NCBI RefSeq assembly: GCF_900456975.1
Contig: NZ_UGYM01000002.1
Location: forward strand, 2,108,001-2,172,000
DNA: 64,000 nt
Direction of reading: 5' to 3'
Source: Shewanella baltica
GTDB lineage: Bacteria > Pseudomonadota > Gammaproteobacteria > Enterobacterales > Shewanellaceae
Shown in pieces: positions 1 to 10,240 of this stretch. Below the pieces are notes generated by a model that was not told where the DNA came from, searched no databases, and worked only from the letters and a program-made list of their open reading frames with translations. The translations under genes were made by a program, and so were the position numbers. Each line of letters starts with the position of its first letter. The stretch's first letter is position 1.

Positions 1-105
1 GCTTTAGACAAGGCGAAGGCTTGAAGGCATAGTGGTGCTCTGTCGAAAGCCTTAAACGCAGTATAAAGCGCGTTGCCATGCCGTTAACATCAGCCGCCCT
101 TCGGG

Positions 106-200
106 AGCCTCACAGGCATCCCACTCCCGTGTTGCATTGACTTAAAAGGGAATGACCATTTCTGCGTCAATGCGCCTTGGATTGAGATGCCTGTGAGGCT
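106..200. repeat. Nested inverted repeat, possible intergenic repeat element
   Basis: A perfect 15-bp inverted repeat (AGCCTCACAGGCATC at 106-120, its complement at 186-200) encloses a second one (GCATTGAC at 134-141, GTCAATGC at 166-173). No convincing coding frame is visible in positions 1-298. The nested design suggests a dispersed repeat or a large hairpin beyond the 3' end of the minus-strand MATE gene. A run of T typical of a terminator is absent. Confidence 0.5.
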
Positions 201-298
201 CTGAACTGATTAGATATTTAATGTGATTGGTATTAGAGAAGGCATCGAAATCAAACCGATAAACAAACGGCGAGCATCGATGCTCGCAGTTAATGCTA

Positions 299-1678
299 TC
301 AATGATGCACACTATCACCATCGATGAGGCTCAAATGCACGCCATGTTTTTGGATATAACGCAGTCGAATGAAAAATAGCAGCGCCGCCGAGGTGAGACC
401 TGCAATCAATCCGGCCCAGAAACCATGGGCACCCATGGCAGGAACGATATGATCCGTATAAGCCAAGGTATAACCGAGTGACATCCCTATGCCCCAATAG
501 GAAAACAGCGTGATATAAAAGGCACTGCGGGTATCTTTATAACCACGTAGGGCTCCGGCGGCAACCACTTGGACTGAATCCGATAATTGATACAGTGCCG
601 CCATCAACATCAAGCTGCCGGCTAAAGCGACAACTTCTGGATCACCATTATAAAGCTCTGCAATCTGAAATCTAAATATGACGGTCAAGACTGCAGTTGA
701 TAATGCAAGGGACAGCGCCAGCCATAAACCCACTTTGGTAACCACTGCGGAAATATCGGCGCGATCACGGCCTAAGTAGTAACCAATTCGGATCGATACC
801 GCGATACCAATAGATAACGGCAGCATAAATACGATGGCAGAAAAGTTCAGTGCTATCTGGTGACTTGCCACCACAGTTGCGCCTAATGGTGCGAGTAACA
901 GCGCGATAATGGCAAATAAACTCACTTCAAAAAACAGCGCCATTGCTATCGGCATGCCGAGTTTGGTCATTTTTTTCATCGTTTCAAAGTCAGGACGATG
1001 AAATTTACTGAAAGGAGCCAAGGCCGCGAATTTCTTATGCAGCTGCATATAAATCGTCATGGCAATCAGCATGGCCCAAAAAACCAAGGCAGTGGCAATA
1101 CCGCAGCCAGCGCCACCCATCGGAGGTACGCCAAAGTGTCCATAAATAAAGATGTAGTTGGCGGGGATGTTCACTGCTAAGCCGACAAAGCCAATGACCA
1201 TAGTCGGTAACGTGTAAGAAATCCCTTCACTACAGCCGCGCAGCACTTGATATAGCACAAATGCGGGCGCGCCCCATAAAATACCGTCGAGATATCCAAT
1301 GGTTAAGCGGTATAATTCGGGTTCTAAATCCATATGGCCAAGCACAAAGGGCGCTGATGCGAGGAAAATCATCACGCCAATGCCACCAATGATGGCAAGA
1401 TAGGCACCTTGAAAGGCCAAAGGTTGGATGGCTTTTTGATTATTCGCTCCATTGTAGTGGGCAAATAAAGGCGTAAAAGCCATCAGTAAACCTTGGACAA
1501 ATAGAATAGCGGGCAACCAAAGGCTAGTGCCTACCGCAACAGCGGCCATATCAACCGCGCTAACACGGCCCGCCATAACGGTATCAATAAAGCCCATCAT
1601 GGTCTGAGTGACCTGAGCTATTAGCACCGGCAGCGCCAATTGGATTAAACGTTTGGCTTGATAGCCTGAATTATTCAT
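299..1678 (-). CDS. norM: MATE family multidrug efflux protein NorM/MdtK
   Basis: This 459-residue inner-membrane protein is a cation-coupled multidrug exporter of the MATE family. It is hydrophobic throughout and shows two homologous MatE halves, consistent with 12 membrane segments. The N-terminal stretch with VLIAQVTQTMMGFIDTVMAG is the family signature for the NorM/MdtK branch. The start ATG at 1678 follows an AAAGG element about 10 bases upstream. The gene is divergent from riboflavin synthase with only 33 bases between the start codons, the same pairing as mdtK and ribE in Escherichia coli. Their promoters must therefore overlap each other or the coding regions. Length matches the family (about 455-460). 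Confidence 0.93.
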   Translation of the reverse strand: MNNSGYQAKRLIQLALPVLIAQVTQTMMGFIDTVMAGRVSAVDMAAVAVGTSLWLPAILFVQGLLMAFTPLFAHYNGANNQKAIQPLAFQGAYLAIIGGIGVMIFLASAPFVLGHMDLEPELYRLTIGYLDGILWGAPAFVLYQVLRGCSEGISYTLPTMVIGFVGLAVNIPANYIFIYGHFGVPPMGGAGCGIATALVFWAMLIAMTIYMQLHKKFAALAPFSKFHRPDFETMKKMTKLGMPIAMALFFEVSLFAIIALLLAPLGATVVASHQIALNFSAIVFMLPLSIGIAVSIRIGYYLGRDRADISAVVTKVGLWLALSLALSTAVLTVIFRFQIAELYNGDPEVVALAGSLMLMAALYQLSDSVQVVAAGALRGYKDTRSAFYITLFSYWGIGMSLGYTLAYTDHIVPAMGAHGFWAGLIAGLTSAALLFFIRLRYIQKHGVHLSLIDGDSVHH

Positions 1679-1711
1679 AAATACAGCCTTTAACGATTAA
1701 GCGAGCAGAAA

Positions 1712-2335
1712 ATGTTTACAGGTATAGTTCAAGCCACCTGCGAGGTGGTTGCAATACATAAGAAAGATGGCCTAAATACCCTTGAGGTAGCGTTCGAACC
1801 TGATTTGCATGAGGGACTTGCGATTGGTGCAAGTGTGGCAAATAACGGGGTATGTCTTACTGTGACTCAGGTCGTTGATGATAGGGTATTTTTCGACGTA
1901 GTGGAAGAGACCTTGCGACTGACGAATCTGGCTAATTTGTCTATAGGTCAAAGCGTTAATGTTGAGCGTTCGTTAACTTTTGGTAGTGAGATTGGTGGCC
2001 ACATTCTCTCTGGCCATATTCATACCAAGGCTAAAGTTGTCGATATTAGCCATACAGAACAGCATTATGATCTGACACTTGGCATTGAGCCTAAATGGAT
2101 GGATTACATTTTTTATAAAGGTTTTGTTGGCGTTAACGGCTGTAGCTTAACGGTAGGCGAGGTGAGTGACTCTGGTTTTAAGTTGCACTTAATTCCTGAA
2201 ACCCTAAAACTGACCAATTTAAGTCAGTATAAAGTGGGTGATGAACTTAATATTGAGATCGACAGCCAAACGCAAGTTATCGTCGACACAGTCGAGCGCG
2301 TGCTGGCCAGGCGTTTTAACGAACAAGCACGTTAG
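1712..2335 (+). CDS. ribE: Riboflavin synthase alpha chain
   Basis: This enzyme dismutates two molecules of 6,7-dimethyl-8-ribityllumazine into riboflavin, the last step of the pathway, in the cytoplasm. The protein opens with MFTGIVQ, the conserved start of the family. It contains two lumazine-binding repeats, visible as the paired phrases ETLRLTNL (near residue 68) and ETLKLTNL (near residue 167). GHILSGHIHT marks the start of the second domain. At 207 residues it is slightly shorter than the E. coli enzyme (213). No FMN riboswitch is visible in front of it, and the 33-bp gap to norM leaves no room for one. Confidence 0.95.
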   Translation: MFTGIVQATCEVVAIHKKDGLNTLEVAFEPDLHEGLAIGASVANNGVCLTVTQVVDDRVFFDVVEETLRLTNLANLSIGQSVNVERSLTFGSEIGGHILSGHIHTKAKVVDISHTEQHYDLTLGIEPKWMDYIFYKGFVGVNGCSLTVGEVSDSGFKLHLIPETLKLTNLSQYKVGDELNIEIDSQTQVIVDTVERVLARRFNEQAR

Positions 2336-2369
2336 TTTCGTGACATCGCAGCCTTTAGTGCAATCTCGT

Positions 2370-2570
2370 TTAATAGATTTGCTCGTCGTCTGAATCGATA
2401 TACAGCTCAACGGTACGTCTCAATTCGTCGATATGTAAGCGTAAGTGAATGGGATTACAACAAATTCGGCAATCATCGTAATAATCTTGATCTCCGCAGC
2501 TGGCATCGATACTGATATCTTGATGGTGCCCGCAGTGGGGACAAGCAATAACCTTGTTCATGACTCTCAT
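2370..2570 (-). CDS. CPXCG-type cysteine-rich small protein
   Basis: This 66-residue protein carries a CPHCG motif near the N-terminus and a DCRICCNP motif near residue 37, together a likely zinc ribbon. The C-terminal half is acidic and rich in D and E. The family (CPXCG motif-containing proteins) is widespread in gammaproteobacteria and has no established function. A longer frame extends upstream to 2624, but an AAGGAG element lies 7 bases before the ATG at 2570 (MRVMNKV), so that start is preferred. The gene converges with ribE, their ends being 34 bases apart. Confidence 0.75.
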   Translation of the reverse strand: MRVMNKVIACPHCGHHQDISIDASCGDQDYYDDCRICCNPIHLRLHIDELRRTVELYIDSDDEQIY

Positions 2571-2885
2571 GGTGTAACTCCTTATAGCTAATAGAAGAAA
2601 GCCACAATAGAACAGAGCCCCCATAGAATAGAGCGAATCGCTCAGTTCAATCAGTACATCTCACACTTAGTTCGTTCATCGCACCTATTGTTCTGCGCGT
2701 TGGTCACGTTCAAACCTGAGTGCTGTTTATGTGCGTCCTATTCGAGTGCTTCTATTTAAGTGCTTCCTATTTGAGTATACAGCAGAGTGCAGTGCGCTGA
2801 CTTAGACGAAGTCGGTCTCAAAACGCAGCATGATAGACGTTCTGGTTAAAGGCTTTGCTTAGTGGATCAATAACCCTTTTAGCAT

Positions 2886-3119
2886 TTAGTCCTTAACAGT
2901 GACTAACCCTTCCATTTCGCTGCTGTGTAACACGCCATCGCGGGCATTTTGGGTAATATCCAGCGTTAAACGCTGCATCTGTAGCTCAAGCTCACTTTTA
3001 ATATCAACGAGTAATACTTGAGTATCGATCTGTGGTTCGTTTGTACTTACATGCTGCGGCCCAGGTAAAGCGGCGGCTGTGTTCGTGAGTGCTACAGACA
3101 GTATAATGCAGTTCAACAT
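2886..3119 (-). CDS. Small exported protein of unknown function
   Basis: This 77-residue protein has a short hydrophobic N-terminus (MLNCIILSVALTNTAAALP) that looks like a signal peptide with cleavage near AAA-LP. The mature part is a polar, probably helical stretch of about 55 residues. An AAGGGAGTT element just before the ATG at 3119 supports translation. I do not recognise the family. It lies alone between the CPXCG gene and the thrS leader. A likely periplasmic location is inferred only from the signal-like segment. Confidence 0.55.
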   Translation of the reverse strand: MLNCIILSVALTNTAAALPGPQHVSTNEPQIDTQVLLVDIKSELELQMQRLTLDITQNARDGVLHSSEMEGLVTVKD

Positions 3120-3370
3120 ATCAACTCCCTTGTCATGTTTTCAGTGATGGCTAATAAACTGGCGCCAGAATAGGGGAGTTAGATGACCGCTAAGTTACCA
3201 AGACACTGCAAAATCATGAATTTGCTTTTTGCTTTCAATCCCAATTCTGGCCAATATGCTTGCGCCTTTTAGCTACAATCCCTTAGAATAAACGCCCTGC
3301 TACGCAAGGCGGCTAAGACTCCTGTACTGTCTTAACCTAGCGAGCATTTCTCTTACATTAACTAAAACCA

Positions 3371-3396
3371 AGTGGCCCTACGTGTGGGTCACCACT
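3371..3396 (+). promoter_or_regulatory. thrS leader hairpin resembling a tRNA-Thr anticodon arm
   Basis: The sequence folds as AGTGG/CCACT (3371-3375 with 3392-3396) followed by CCC/GGG (3376-3378 with 3386-3388), with a TCA bulge on the 3' side. It closes a 7-base loop TACGTGT whose middle three bases (3381-3383) read CGT, the anticodon of one tRNA-Thr. It lies just ahead of the Shine-Dalgarno element AAAGGA (3399-3404). In E. coli, threonyl-tRNA synthetase represses its own translation by binding such a mimic upstream of thrS. The same role is inferred here. Confidence 0.55.
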
Positions 3397-3410
3397 GGAA
3401 AGGACATTTC

Positions 3411-5339
3411 ATGCCTGTAATTACACTTCCCGATGGTAGCAAACGCGAGTTTGCTCATGCTGTATCGACTCTCGATGTTGCCGCCGATATTGGCCCAGGT
3501 TTAGCGAAAGCTTGTATCGCTGGCCGCGTTAATGGCGAATTAAAAGATGCTTGCGATCTCATTGAAACCGATGCAGAGCTATCAATCATTACCGCCAAAG
3601 ACGAAGAAGGTGTTGAAATTCTTCGCCATTCTTGCGCACATTTATTAGGTCACGCGATTAAGCAAATGTGGCCAGAAACCAAGATGGCGATTGGTCCAGT
3701 TATCGATAACGGCTTCTACTATGATATCGATCTTGAGCACAAGCTGACTCAAGATGACATCGATGCCTTAGAAAAGCGCATGCTTCAACTGGCCAAAACT
3801 AACTATGACGTAATTAAACGTGTGGTTAGCTGGCAAGAAGCCCGTGATACATTCGCCGCGCGCGGCGAAGATTATAAGATTGCCATTCTGGATGAAAACA
3901 TCAGCAAAGACGCGACGCCTGCGCTGTATCATCACGAAGAATACACAGACATGTGTCGTGGACCGCACGTACCTAACATGCGTTTCTGCCAACATTTCAA
4001 ATTAATGAGCATTGCTGGCGCTTACTGGCGTGGCAACTCAGAAAACAAGATGTTGCAACGTATCTATGGTACTGCTTGGGCTGACAAAAAAGCCTTGAGC
4101 ACACACTTAACCCGTCTTGAAGAAGCGGCTAAGCGTGACCACCGTAAAATCGGTAAGCAGCTCGACTTGTATCACATGCAAGAAGAAGCACCGGGTATGG
4201 TGTTCTGGCACAACGACGGTTGGAGCATCTTCCTCGAGTTAGAAAGATTCATTCGCCGTAAGTTAAACCAATACACTTACCAAGAAGTGAAAGGCCCATT
4301 AATGATGGACCGCGTGTTGTGGGAACGTTCTGGTCACTGGGATAAATACTCAGAAGCCATGTTCACGACCAGCAGTGAAAACCGCGAATATGCTATCAAG
4401 CCAATGAACTGCCCAGGCCACGTGCAGATCTTCAACCAAGGGTTGAAATCTTACCGCGACCTGCCATTACGTATGGCTGAGTTTGGTTGCTGTCACCGTA
4501 ATGAACCTTCTGGTTCGTTACACGGATTAATGCGCGTACGTGGCTTTACCCAAGACGACGCCCATATTTTCTGTACTGACAGTCAAGTTCAAGAGGAAGT
4601 GAGTGCTTGTATCCAGATGGTTTACGATACATACGCCACCTTCGGCTTTGAAAATATCGTGGTAAAACTGTCGACTCGCCCAGAAAAACGTATCGGTGAC
4701 GATGCGATGTGGGACAGAGCGGAAGAAGCGCTTAAGCAAGCTCTGCGTGACAATAATATTGAATTCACCATTTTGCCTGGTGAAGGCGCCTTCTACGGAC
4801 CAAAAATCGAATTTACTTTACACGATTGTTTGGACCGTGCGTGGCAATGTGGTACTGTGCAGCTCGATTATGCGTTGCCAAGCCGTCTTGGTGCAACTTA
4901 CGTTGCCGAAGATAATAGCCGTCAGACCCCAGTGATGATCCATCGTGCCATTTTAGGCTCTTTGGAACGATTCTTGGGTATCTTGATAGAAGAATATGCA
5001 GGACGTTTCCCAACTTGGTTAGCCCCAATGCAAGTTGTCGTGATGAATATCACTGATAAACAGGCTGATTATGTTGAAGAAGTCGTAAAATTCTTCAAAG
5101 AACAAGGTATTCGAGCGTCTTTTGACTTGAGGAATGAGAAAATAGGCTTTAAAATACGCGAACACACCTTAAGGCGTGTCCCTTATTTGTTGGTCGTTGG
5201 CGATCAAGAAATGGAAAATAAGGAAGTAGCGGTGCGTACCCGTGATGGTATCGATTTAGGTAAGATGCGACTTGAAGATTTCGCCACTAAAATCCATCAA
5301 CAGATTTCGCTCCGTAGTCTCAAATTGTTGGAGGAATAG
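3411..5339 (+). CDS. thrS: Threonyl-tRNA synthetase
   Basis: This class II synthetase charges tRNA-Thr in the cytoplasm. The 642-residue product has an N-terminal TGS domain (1-61), an editing domain with [10 protein letters not shown], a catalytic core with MNCPGH (zinc-ligand Cys near 334) and [12 protein letters not shown] motifs, and a C-terminal anticodon-binding domain. The frame is open from 3372, but the ATG at 3411 (MPVITLP) is preceded by AAAGGA at a good distance and gives the family length. The gene is followed after 3 bases by infC, whose Shine-Dalgarno lies inside the thrS end. An upstream hairpin suggests autogenous translational control. Confidence 0.97.
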   Translation: MPVITLPDGSKREFAHAVSTLDVAADIGPGLAKACIAGRVNGELKDACDLIETDAELSIITAKDEEGVEILRHSCAHLLGHAIKQMWPETKMAIGPVIDNGFYYDIDLEHKLTQDDIDALEKRMLQLAKTNYDVIKRVVSWQEARDTFAARGEDYKIAILDENISKDATPALYHHEEYTDMCRGPHVPNMRFCQHFKLMSIAGAYWRGNSENKMLQRIYGTAWADKKALSTHLTRLEEAAKRDHRKIGKQLDLYHMQEEAPGMVFWHNDGWSIFLELERFIRRKLNQYTYQEVKGPLMMDRVLWERSGHWDKYSEAMFTTSSENREYAIKPMNCPGHVQIFNQGLKSYRDLPLRMAEFGCCHRNEPSGSLHGLMRVRGFTQDDAHIFCTDSQVQEEVSACIQMVYDTYATFGFENIVVKLSTRPEKRIGDDAMWDRAEEALKQALRDNNIEFTILPGEGAFYGPKIEFTLHDCLDRAWQCGTVQLDYALPSRLGATYVAEDNSRQTPVMIHRAILGSLERFLGILIEEYAGRFPTWLAPMQVVVMNITDKQADYVEEVVKFFKEQGIRASFDLRNEKIGFKIREHTLRRVPYLLVVGDQEMENKEVAVRTRDGIDLGKMRLEDFATKIHQQISLRSLKLLEE

Positions 5340-5342
5340 GTC

Positions 5343-5885
5343 ATAAAGATCAAAAAAACAGCAGGGCGTCAGCCGGCCCCTAATAGAATCAATGAAGAAA
5401 TCACAGGTGTACCTGAAGTACGCTTAACTGGCATTGATGGTGAAGCTATTGGTGTGGTAAGCATCAGAGATGCTCAGAATTTGGCAGATGAAGCAGGTGT
5501 AGACCTGGTAGAAATAAGCCCAAATGCTGAACCTCCAGTATGTCGCATTATGGACTACGGTAAGTTCCTTTTTGATAAGGCTAAGTCAGCCAAGGAACAA
5601 AAGAAGAAGCAAAAGCAGGTTCAGGTCAAGGAAATTAAATTCCGTCCTGGAACTGACGAAAACGACTATCAGGTAAAACTACGCAACCTGATACGTTTTC
5701 TGGAAGACGGGGACAAAGCGAAGATTACGCTACGTTTCCGAGGTCGCGAAATGGCACACCAAAACCTGGGTATGGATCTATTGAACCGTATCAAGGCTGA
5801 TTTGGACGAGTATGCGGTTGTTGAATCTTTCCCGAAAATGGAAGGCCGACAAGCAATTATGGTGCTAGCGCCTAAAAAGAAATAA
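5343..5885 (+). CDS. infC: Translation initiation factor IF-3 (AUA start)
   Basis: IF-3 binds the 30S subunit and rejects non-canonical start codons. The first ATG/GTG/TTG-type start in frame (GTG at 5454) would cut off the conserved N-terminal domain. Reading upstream, the frame continues through [19 protein letters not shown] to an ATA codon at 5343. This codon sits 7 bases after GGAGGA (5330-5335) and gives 180 residues, the same as E. coli IF-3, which starts at AUU. An unusual start allows IF-3 to limit its own synthesis. The ATC at 5349 is the only rival start. The C-terminal end MVLAPKKK is typical. Confidence 0.93.
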   Translation: MKIKKTAGRQPAPNRINEEITGVPEVRLTGIDGEAIGVVSIRDAQNLADEAGVDLVEISPNAEPPVCRIMDYGKFLFDKAKSAKEQKKKQKQVQVKEIKFRPGTDENDYQVKLRNLIRFLEDGDKAKITLRFRGREMAHQNLGMDLLNRIKADLDEYAVVESFPKMEGRQAIMVLAPKKK

Positions 5886-5904
5886 GTAGGGCAAAACTTA
5901 AAGT

Positions 5905-5927
5905 AGCAAAGGTCTATGGCCTTTGCT
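5905..5927 (+). promoter_or_regulatory. Hairpin in the infC-rpmI gap, possible L20 or attenuation site
   Basis: AGCAAAGG (5905-5912) and CCTTTGCT (5920-5927) form a perfect 8-bp stem with a 7-base loop. A CTTGCTTTTTATT tract follows shortly after. In E. coli, ribosomal protein L20 controls rpmI-rplT by binding RNA in this part of the operon. Here the hairpin could be that site or a weak terminator letting part of the transcripts through. Confidence 0.4.
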
Positions 5928-5969
5928 CGCCTTGCTTTTTATTAAACATCCCAATGCGGAGTTTTAGAA

Positions 5970-6164
5970 ATGCCTAAAATGAAAACAGACAAGGGTGTAG
6001 CGAAGCGTTTTAAGAAAACCGCTAATGGTTTCAAGCGCAAGCAAGCACACTTACGTCACATTTTGACGAAAAAAAGCACTAAACGTAAACGTCACTTACG
6101 TGCCAAATGTTTAGTATCAAAAGCTGACGTTCCAGCAATCGCGCGTCAATTACCTTACGCTTAA
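5970..6164 (+). CDS. rpmI: 50S ribosomal protein bL35
   Basis: This 64-residue basic protein of the large ribosomal subunit begins [15 protein letters not shown] and ends RQLPYA, the standard bL35 pattern and length. A GGAG element (CGGAGTTTTAGAA) precedes the ATG. It sits between infC and rplT in the conserved thrS-infC-rpmI-rplT order, with 16 bases to rplT, so both are translated from one message. Confidence 0.97.
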   Translation: MPKMKTDKGVAKRFKKTANGFKRKQAHLRHILTKKSTKRKRHLRAKCLVSKADVPAIARQLPYA

Positions 6165-6180
6165 TTTAGGAGTTTAGAAA

Positions 6181-6537
6181 ATGCCAAGAGTTAAGCGTGG
6201 TGTAACCGCTCGTGCTCGTCACAAGAAAGTTTTAAAACTAGCTAAAGGTTATTATGGCGCTCGTAGCCGTACTTACCGTGTTGCTGTTCAAGCAGTAACT
6301 AAAGCTGGTCAATATGCTTACCGTGACCGTCGTCAGAAAAAACGTCAATTCCGTCAACTTTGGATTGCACGTATTAATGCTGCCGCTCGTCAAAATGGTC
6401 TGTCTTACAGCCGTTTCATCAACGGTCTGAAAAAGGCGTCTATCGAAATCGATCGTAAGATTTTGGCTGACATCGCTGTATTCGACAAAGTTGTATTTGC
6501 AACTTTAGTTGAAAAAGCAAAAGAAGCGTTAAACTAA
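6181..6537 (+). CDS. rplT: 50S ribosomal protein bL20
   Basis: This 118-residue rRNA-binding protein is needed early in 50S assembly. It begins [16 protein letters not shown] and is rich in R and K, with the typical [20 protein letters not shown] core. TTAGGAGTTTAGAA provides a strong ribosome site. It is the last gene of the cluster and is followed by a clear terminator. In the E. coli family L20 represses rpmI and itself at the level of translation. Confidence 0.97.
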
Positions 6538-6560
6538 GAAATTAGTTTGTTGCTGTAGAG

Positions 6561-6585
6561 AAGGGACCATTTGGTCCCTTTTTTT
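6561..6585 (+). terminator. Rho-independent terminator after rplT
   Basis: GGGACC (6563-6568) and GGTCCC (6573-6578) form a stem with a short loop, followed by seven T. It ends the thrS-infC-rpmI-rplT unit. Confidence 0.9.
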
Positions 6586-6753
6586 GTGCGCCATTTTTGA
6601 CTTAACCCAATGATGTTATTTACTTAAACACTTATAAGCGCTTATCTAACTGATACAAGATTAAGCATCGTGAAGCAAAGACACGAACACGCGTGAACAG
6701 TACTGATTGGCAAGCTCACAAAATTTTTGTAATCGCTTAAGGATTTTGGACTA

Positions 6754-6780
6754 AAAAAATAGCAGGCTAAGCCTGCTATT
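6754..6780 (-). terminator. Terminator of trxB
   Basis: AATAGCAGGC (6758-6767) and GCCTGCTATT (6771-6780) form a 10-bp stem around TAA. On the minus strand it is followed by a run of T, so it ends the trxB transcript about 20 bases after its stop codon. Confidence 0.85.
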
Positions 6781-6800
6781 CGTTGAAAAATCGAGTCTAG

Positions 6801-8094
<1,294 letters not shown>

Positions 8095-9210
8095 TTATGC
8101 CAGTAATGAAACTGGAGAGGTGAACGCTAAGTTCAGGGCGTGAGCCACTTCCTTACAGACTACTTTACCGTGCATCACGTTTAAGCCATTGAGTAAGTGC
8201 TTGTCTTGCAACAGCGCTTCTTTATAGCCTAAGTTAGCTAACTTAAGAATATACGGTAGCGTTGCATTGTTAAGTGCGAAAGTGGAAGTGCGAGCAACCG
8301 CACCTGGCATGTTCGCCACACAGTAATGCACAACATCATCAACAATATAAGTCGGATCTTGATGAGTCGTTGCGTGTGAAGTTTCAACACAACCGCCTTG
8401 ATCAATTGCTACGTCAACGATGGCACTGCCAGGCTTCATACGTGAAATCATGCTACGGGTAACCAATTTAGGTGCCGCAGCACCTGGGATCAGTACGCCA
8501 CCGATCACAAGATCAGCTTCAATAACATGACGTTCAATCGCATCAGCGGTAGAGTAAATGGCTTTTACGGCAGAGCCGAATTGCACATTTAAACGACGTA
8601 GTGCATCAATACTGCGATCAAGTACTACAACATCAGCGCCTAAACCAACAGCCATTTGCGCTGCGTTAGTACCAACCATGCCGCCACCAATAATGACGAC
8701 TTTAGCTGGTTCAACCCCTGGTACGCCGCCCAGTAACATACCGCGACCACCAGATGATTTCTCTAATGCCATAGCGCCAGCTTGGATAGACATACGGCCA
8801 GCAACTTCTGACATTGGGGCAAGTAAGGGCAGGCCACCACGGTCGTCAGTCACAGTTTCGTAAGCGATACATACGGCACCACTTTTAATTAAATCTTCAG
8901 TTTGCGGTAAATCTGGCGCAAGATGCAGATAAGTAAATAAAATCTGATCGTGACGCAACATAGCGCGTTCAACTGCTTGAGGCTCTTTTACTTTTACAAT
9001 CATCTGCGCTTTAGCAAAAACTTCAGCAGCAGTCGCTAAAATTGTGGCGCCAGCATCAATATAATCTTGATCTGAAAAACCAATACCTGTGCCAGCATTT
9101 GTTTCTACAAAAACTTCGTGACCTTTGATCGCTAACTCGCGAACACTAGAAGGAACCATACCGACACGATATTCGTGGTTTTTAATTTCCTTGGGAACAC
9201 CAATAATCAT
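8095..9210 (-). CDS. ald: Alanine dehydrogenase
   Basis: This NAD-dependent enzyme interconverts L-alanine and pyruvate plus ammonia. The 371-residue product matches the family length, starts MIIGVPKEIKNHEYRVG (substrate-site R and K residues in this segment) and contains the Rossmann motif GGGMVGTNAA near residue 175. The ATG at 9210 follows a GGCTCAAAG stretch. It is divergent from lrp with a 179-base gap, and control by Lrp from this shared region is a reasonable inference because Lrp-type regulators often govern neighbouring alanine genes. Confidence 0.95.
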   Translation of the reverse strand: MIIGVPKEIKNHEYRVGMVPSSVRELAIKGHEVFVETNAGTGIGFSDQDYIDAGATILATAAEVFAKAQMIVKVKEPQAVERAMLRHDQILFTYLHLAPDLPQTEDLIKSGAVCIAYETVTDDRGGLPLLAPMSEVAGRMSIQAGAMALEKSSGGRGMLLGGVPGVEPAKVVIIGGGMVGTNAAQMAVGLGADVVVLDRSIDALRRLNVQFGSAVKAIYSTADAIERHVIEADLVIGGVLIPGAAAPKLVTRSMISRMKPGSAIVDVAIDQGGCVETSHATTHQDPTYIVDDVVHYCVANMPGAVARTSTFALNNATLPYILKLANLGYKEALLQDKHLLNGLNVMHGKVVCKEVAHALNLAFTSPVSLLA

Positions 9211-9389
9211 CTTTGAGCCTCAATTGCCTGAAAACCCACTTTTAATGGGCATAATTGTTATTTTATCGTGACCTGAACGTGATTAATTCAGGGATATCTA
9301 GTATAGTATCGGCGACGCAGTTTATGCTGCTGAACTTTCGGCATACGTAGAATAAAATGTTGTTTTAGTGATAAAGCAAGGTTAAATAA

Positions 9390-9896
9390 ATGGCATATAA
9401 TAAAAAGAGTCCTGTAAAAGACTTGGATCGCATCGATCGCAACATTCTTAACGAATTACAACTTGATGGCCGCATTTCTAATGTGGAATTATCAAAAAGA
9501 GTCGGACTTAGTCCAACTCCGTGTTTAGAAAGAGTGAAACGACTCGAAAAGCAAGGTTATATCAATGGCTATACTGCATTGGTCAATCCTCATTTCCTGG
9601 GTGCATCCCTACTGGTATTCGTGGAAATCACCTTAAGCCGTGATACTCCCGAAGTGTTTGATAAGTTTAACCGTGCAGTGCAGTTACTCGACGACATTCA
9701 AGAATGTCATCTGGTTTCAGGCGATTTTGACTACTTACTGAAAACTCGTGTTTCAGATATGTCGGCTTATCGTCGTTTGTTAGGTGAAACCTTATTGAAA
9801 TTACCTTCTGTTTCCGACACGCGCACTTATGTCGTGATGGAAGAGGTTAAACACACCAGTCGCGTAGCGATAAATCATCTACTCTCAGATATCTAA
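9390..9896 (+). CDS. lrp: Leucine-responsive regulatory protein Lrp
   Basis: This global transcription factor senses leucine and alanine. The 168-residue product has an N-terminal helix-turn-helix (LDRIDRNILNELQLDGR, then VELSKRVGLSPTPCLERVKRL) and a C-terminal RAM/AsnC effector domain ending in TRTYVVMEEVKHTS. It is close to E. coli Lrp in length (164). The start MAYNKKSPVKDLD is supported by a GCAAGG element. It sits between ald (divergent) and ftsK (same strand), but a terminator separates it from ftsK. Confidence 0.95.
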   Translation: MAYNKKSPVKDLDRIDRNILNELQLDGRISNVELSKRVGLSPTPCLERVKRLEKQGYINGYTALVNPHFLGASLLVFVEITLSRDTPEVFDKFNRAVQLLDDIQECHLVSGDFDYLLKTRVSDMSAYRRLLGETLLKLPSVSDTRTYVVMEEVKHTSRVAINHLLSDI

Positions 9897-9920
9897 ATTA
9901 CCCTGATTGTTTGGTTTTAC

Positions 9921-9950
9921 AATAAGGGGCTTAGGCCCCTTATTTATTGT
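9921..9950 (+). terminator. Terminator of lrp
   Basis: AATAAGGGGC (9921-9930) and GCCCCTTATT (9935-9944) form a 10-bp stem with a TTAG loop, followed by TATTG. It lies 24 bases after the lrp stop. Confidence 0.85.
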
Positions 9951-10002
9951 TCAAGTCAGCACAACTATGCCGTTTAACACCTACGACGACTAACCTTGTT
10001 AT

Positions 10003-10036
10003 AGCCCTTAAGTTCGCTAACTTAGGGGCTTATTTT
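10003..10036 (+). terminator. Second hairpin between lrp and ftsK
   Basis: AGCCCTTAAGTT (10003-10014) and AACTTAGGGGCT (10019-10030) pair with one G-T, followed by TATTTTT. It may be a second terminator for lrp. The stretch from here to the ftsK start at 10241 shows no other gene. Confidence 0.6.
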
Positions 10037-10240
10037 TGTGGCATTTTTAAGCAGAGTTGTTAACGGAAGTGTTTGTGTAATAACTCATTCCTCTCCAAAA
10101 GCACACTTAAACACCCCAATAGGTTAATTTTTGCCAATCATGGCCAATTCTGCACAGAAAAACAGGCTAATGTGCTCCACATTTAGTGGGATTCTGGTAT
10201 CGTTAGGCCACCTGTTTTCACTTTTTATGGATTACGTCGT

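Noticed and set aside
1679..1711. FMN riboswitch ahead of ribE
   Set aside because: The gap to norM is only 33 bases and the conserved RFN sequences are absent.
2740..2785. Tandem repeat AGTGCTTC(C)TATT
   Set aside because: The units are few and degenerate. They may be chance similarity in a short non-coding gap.
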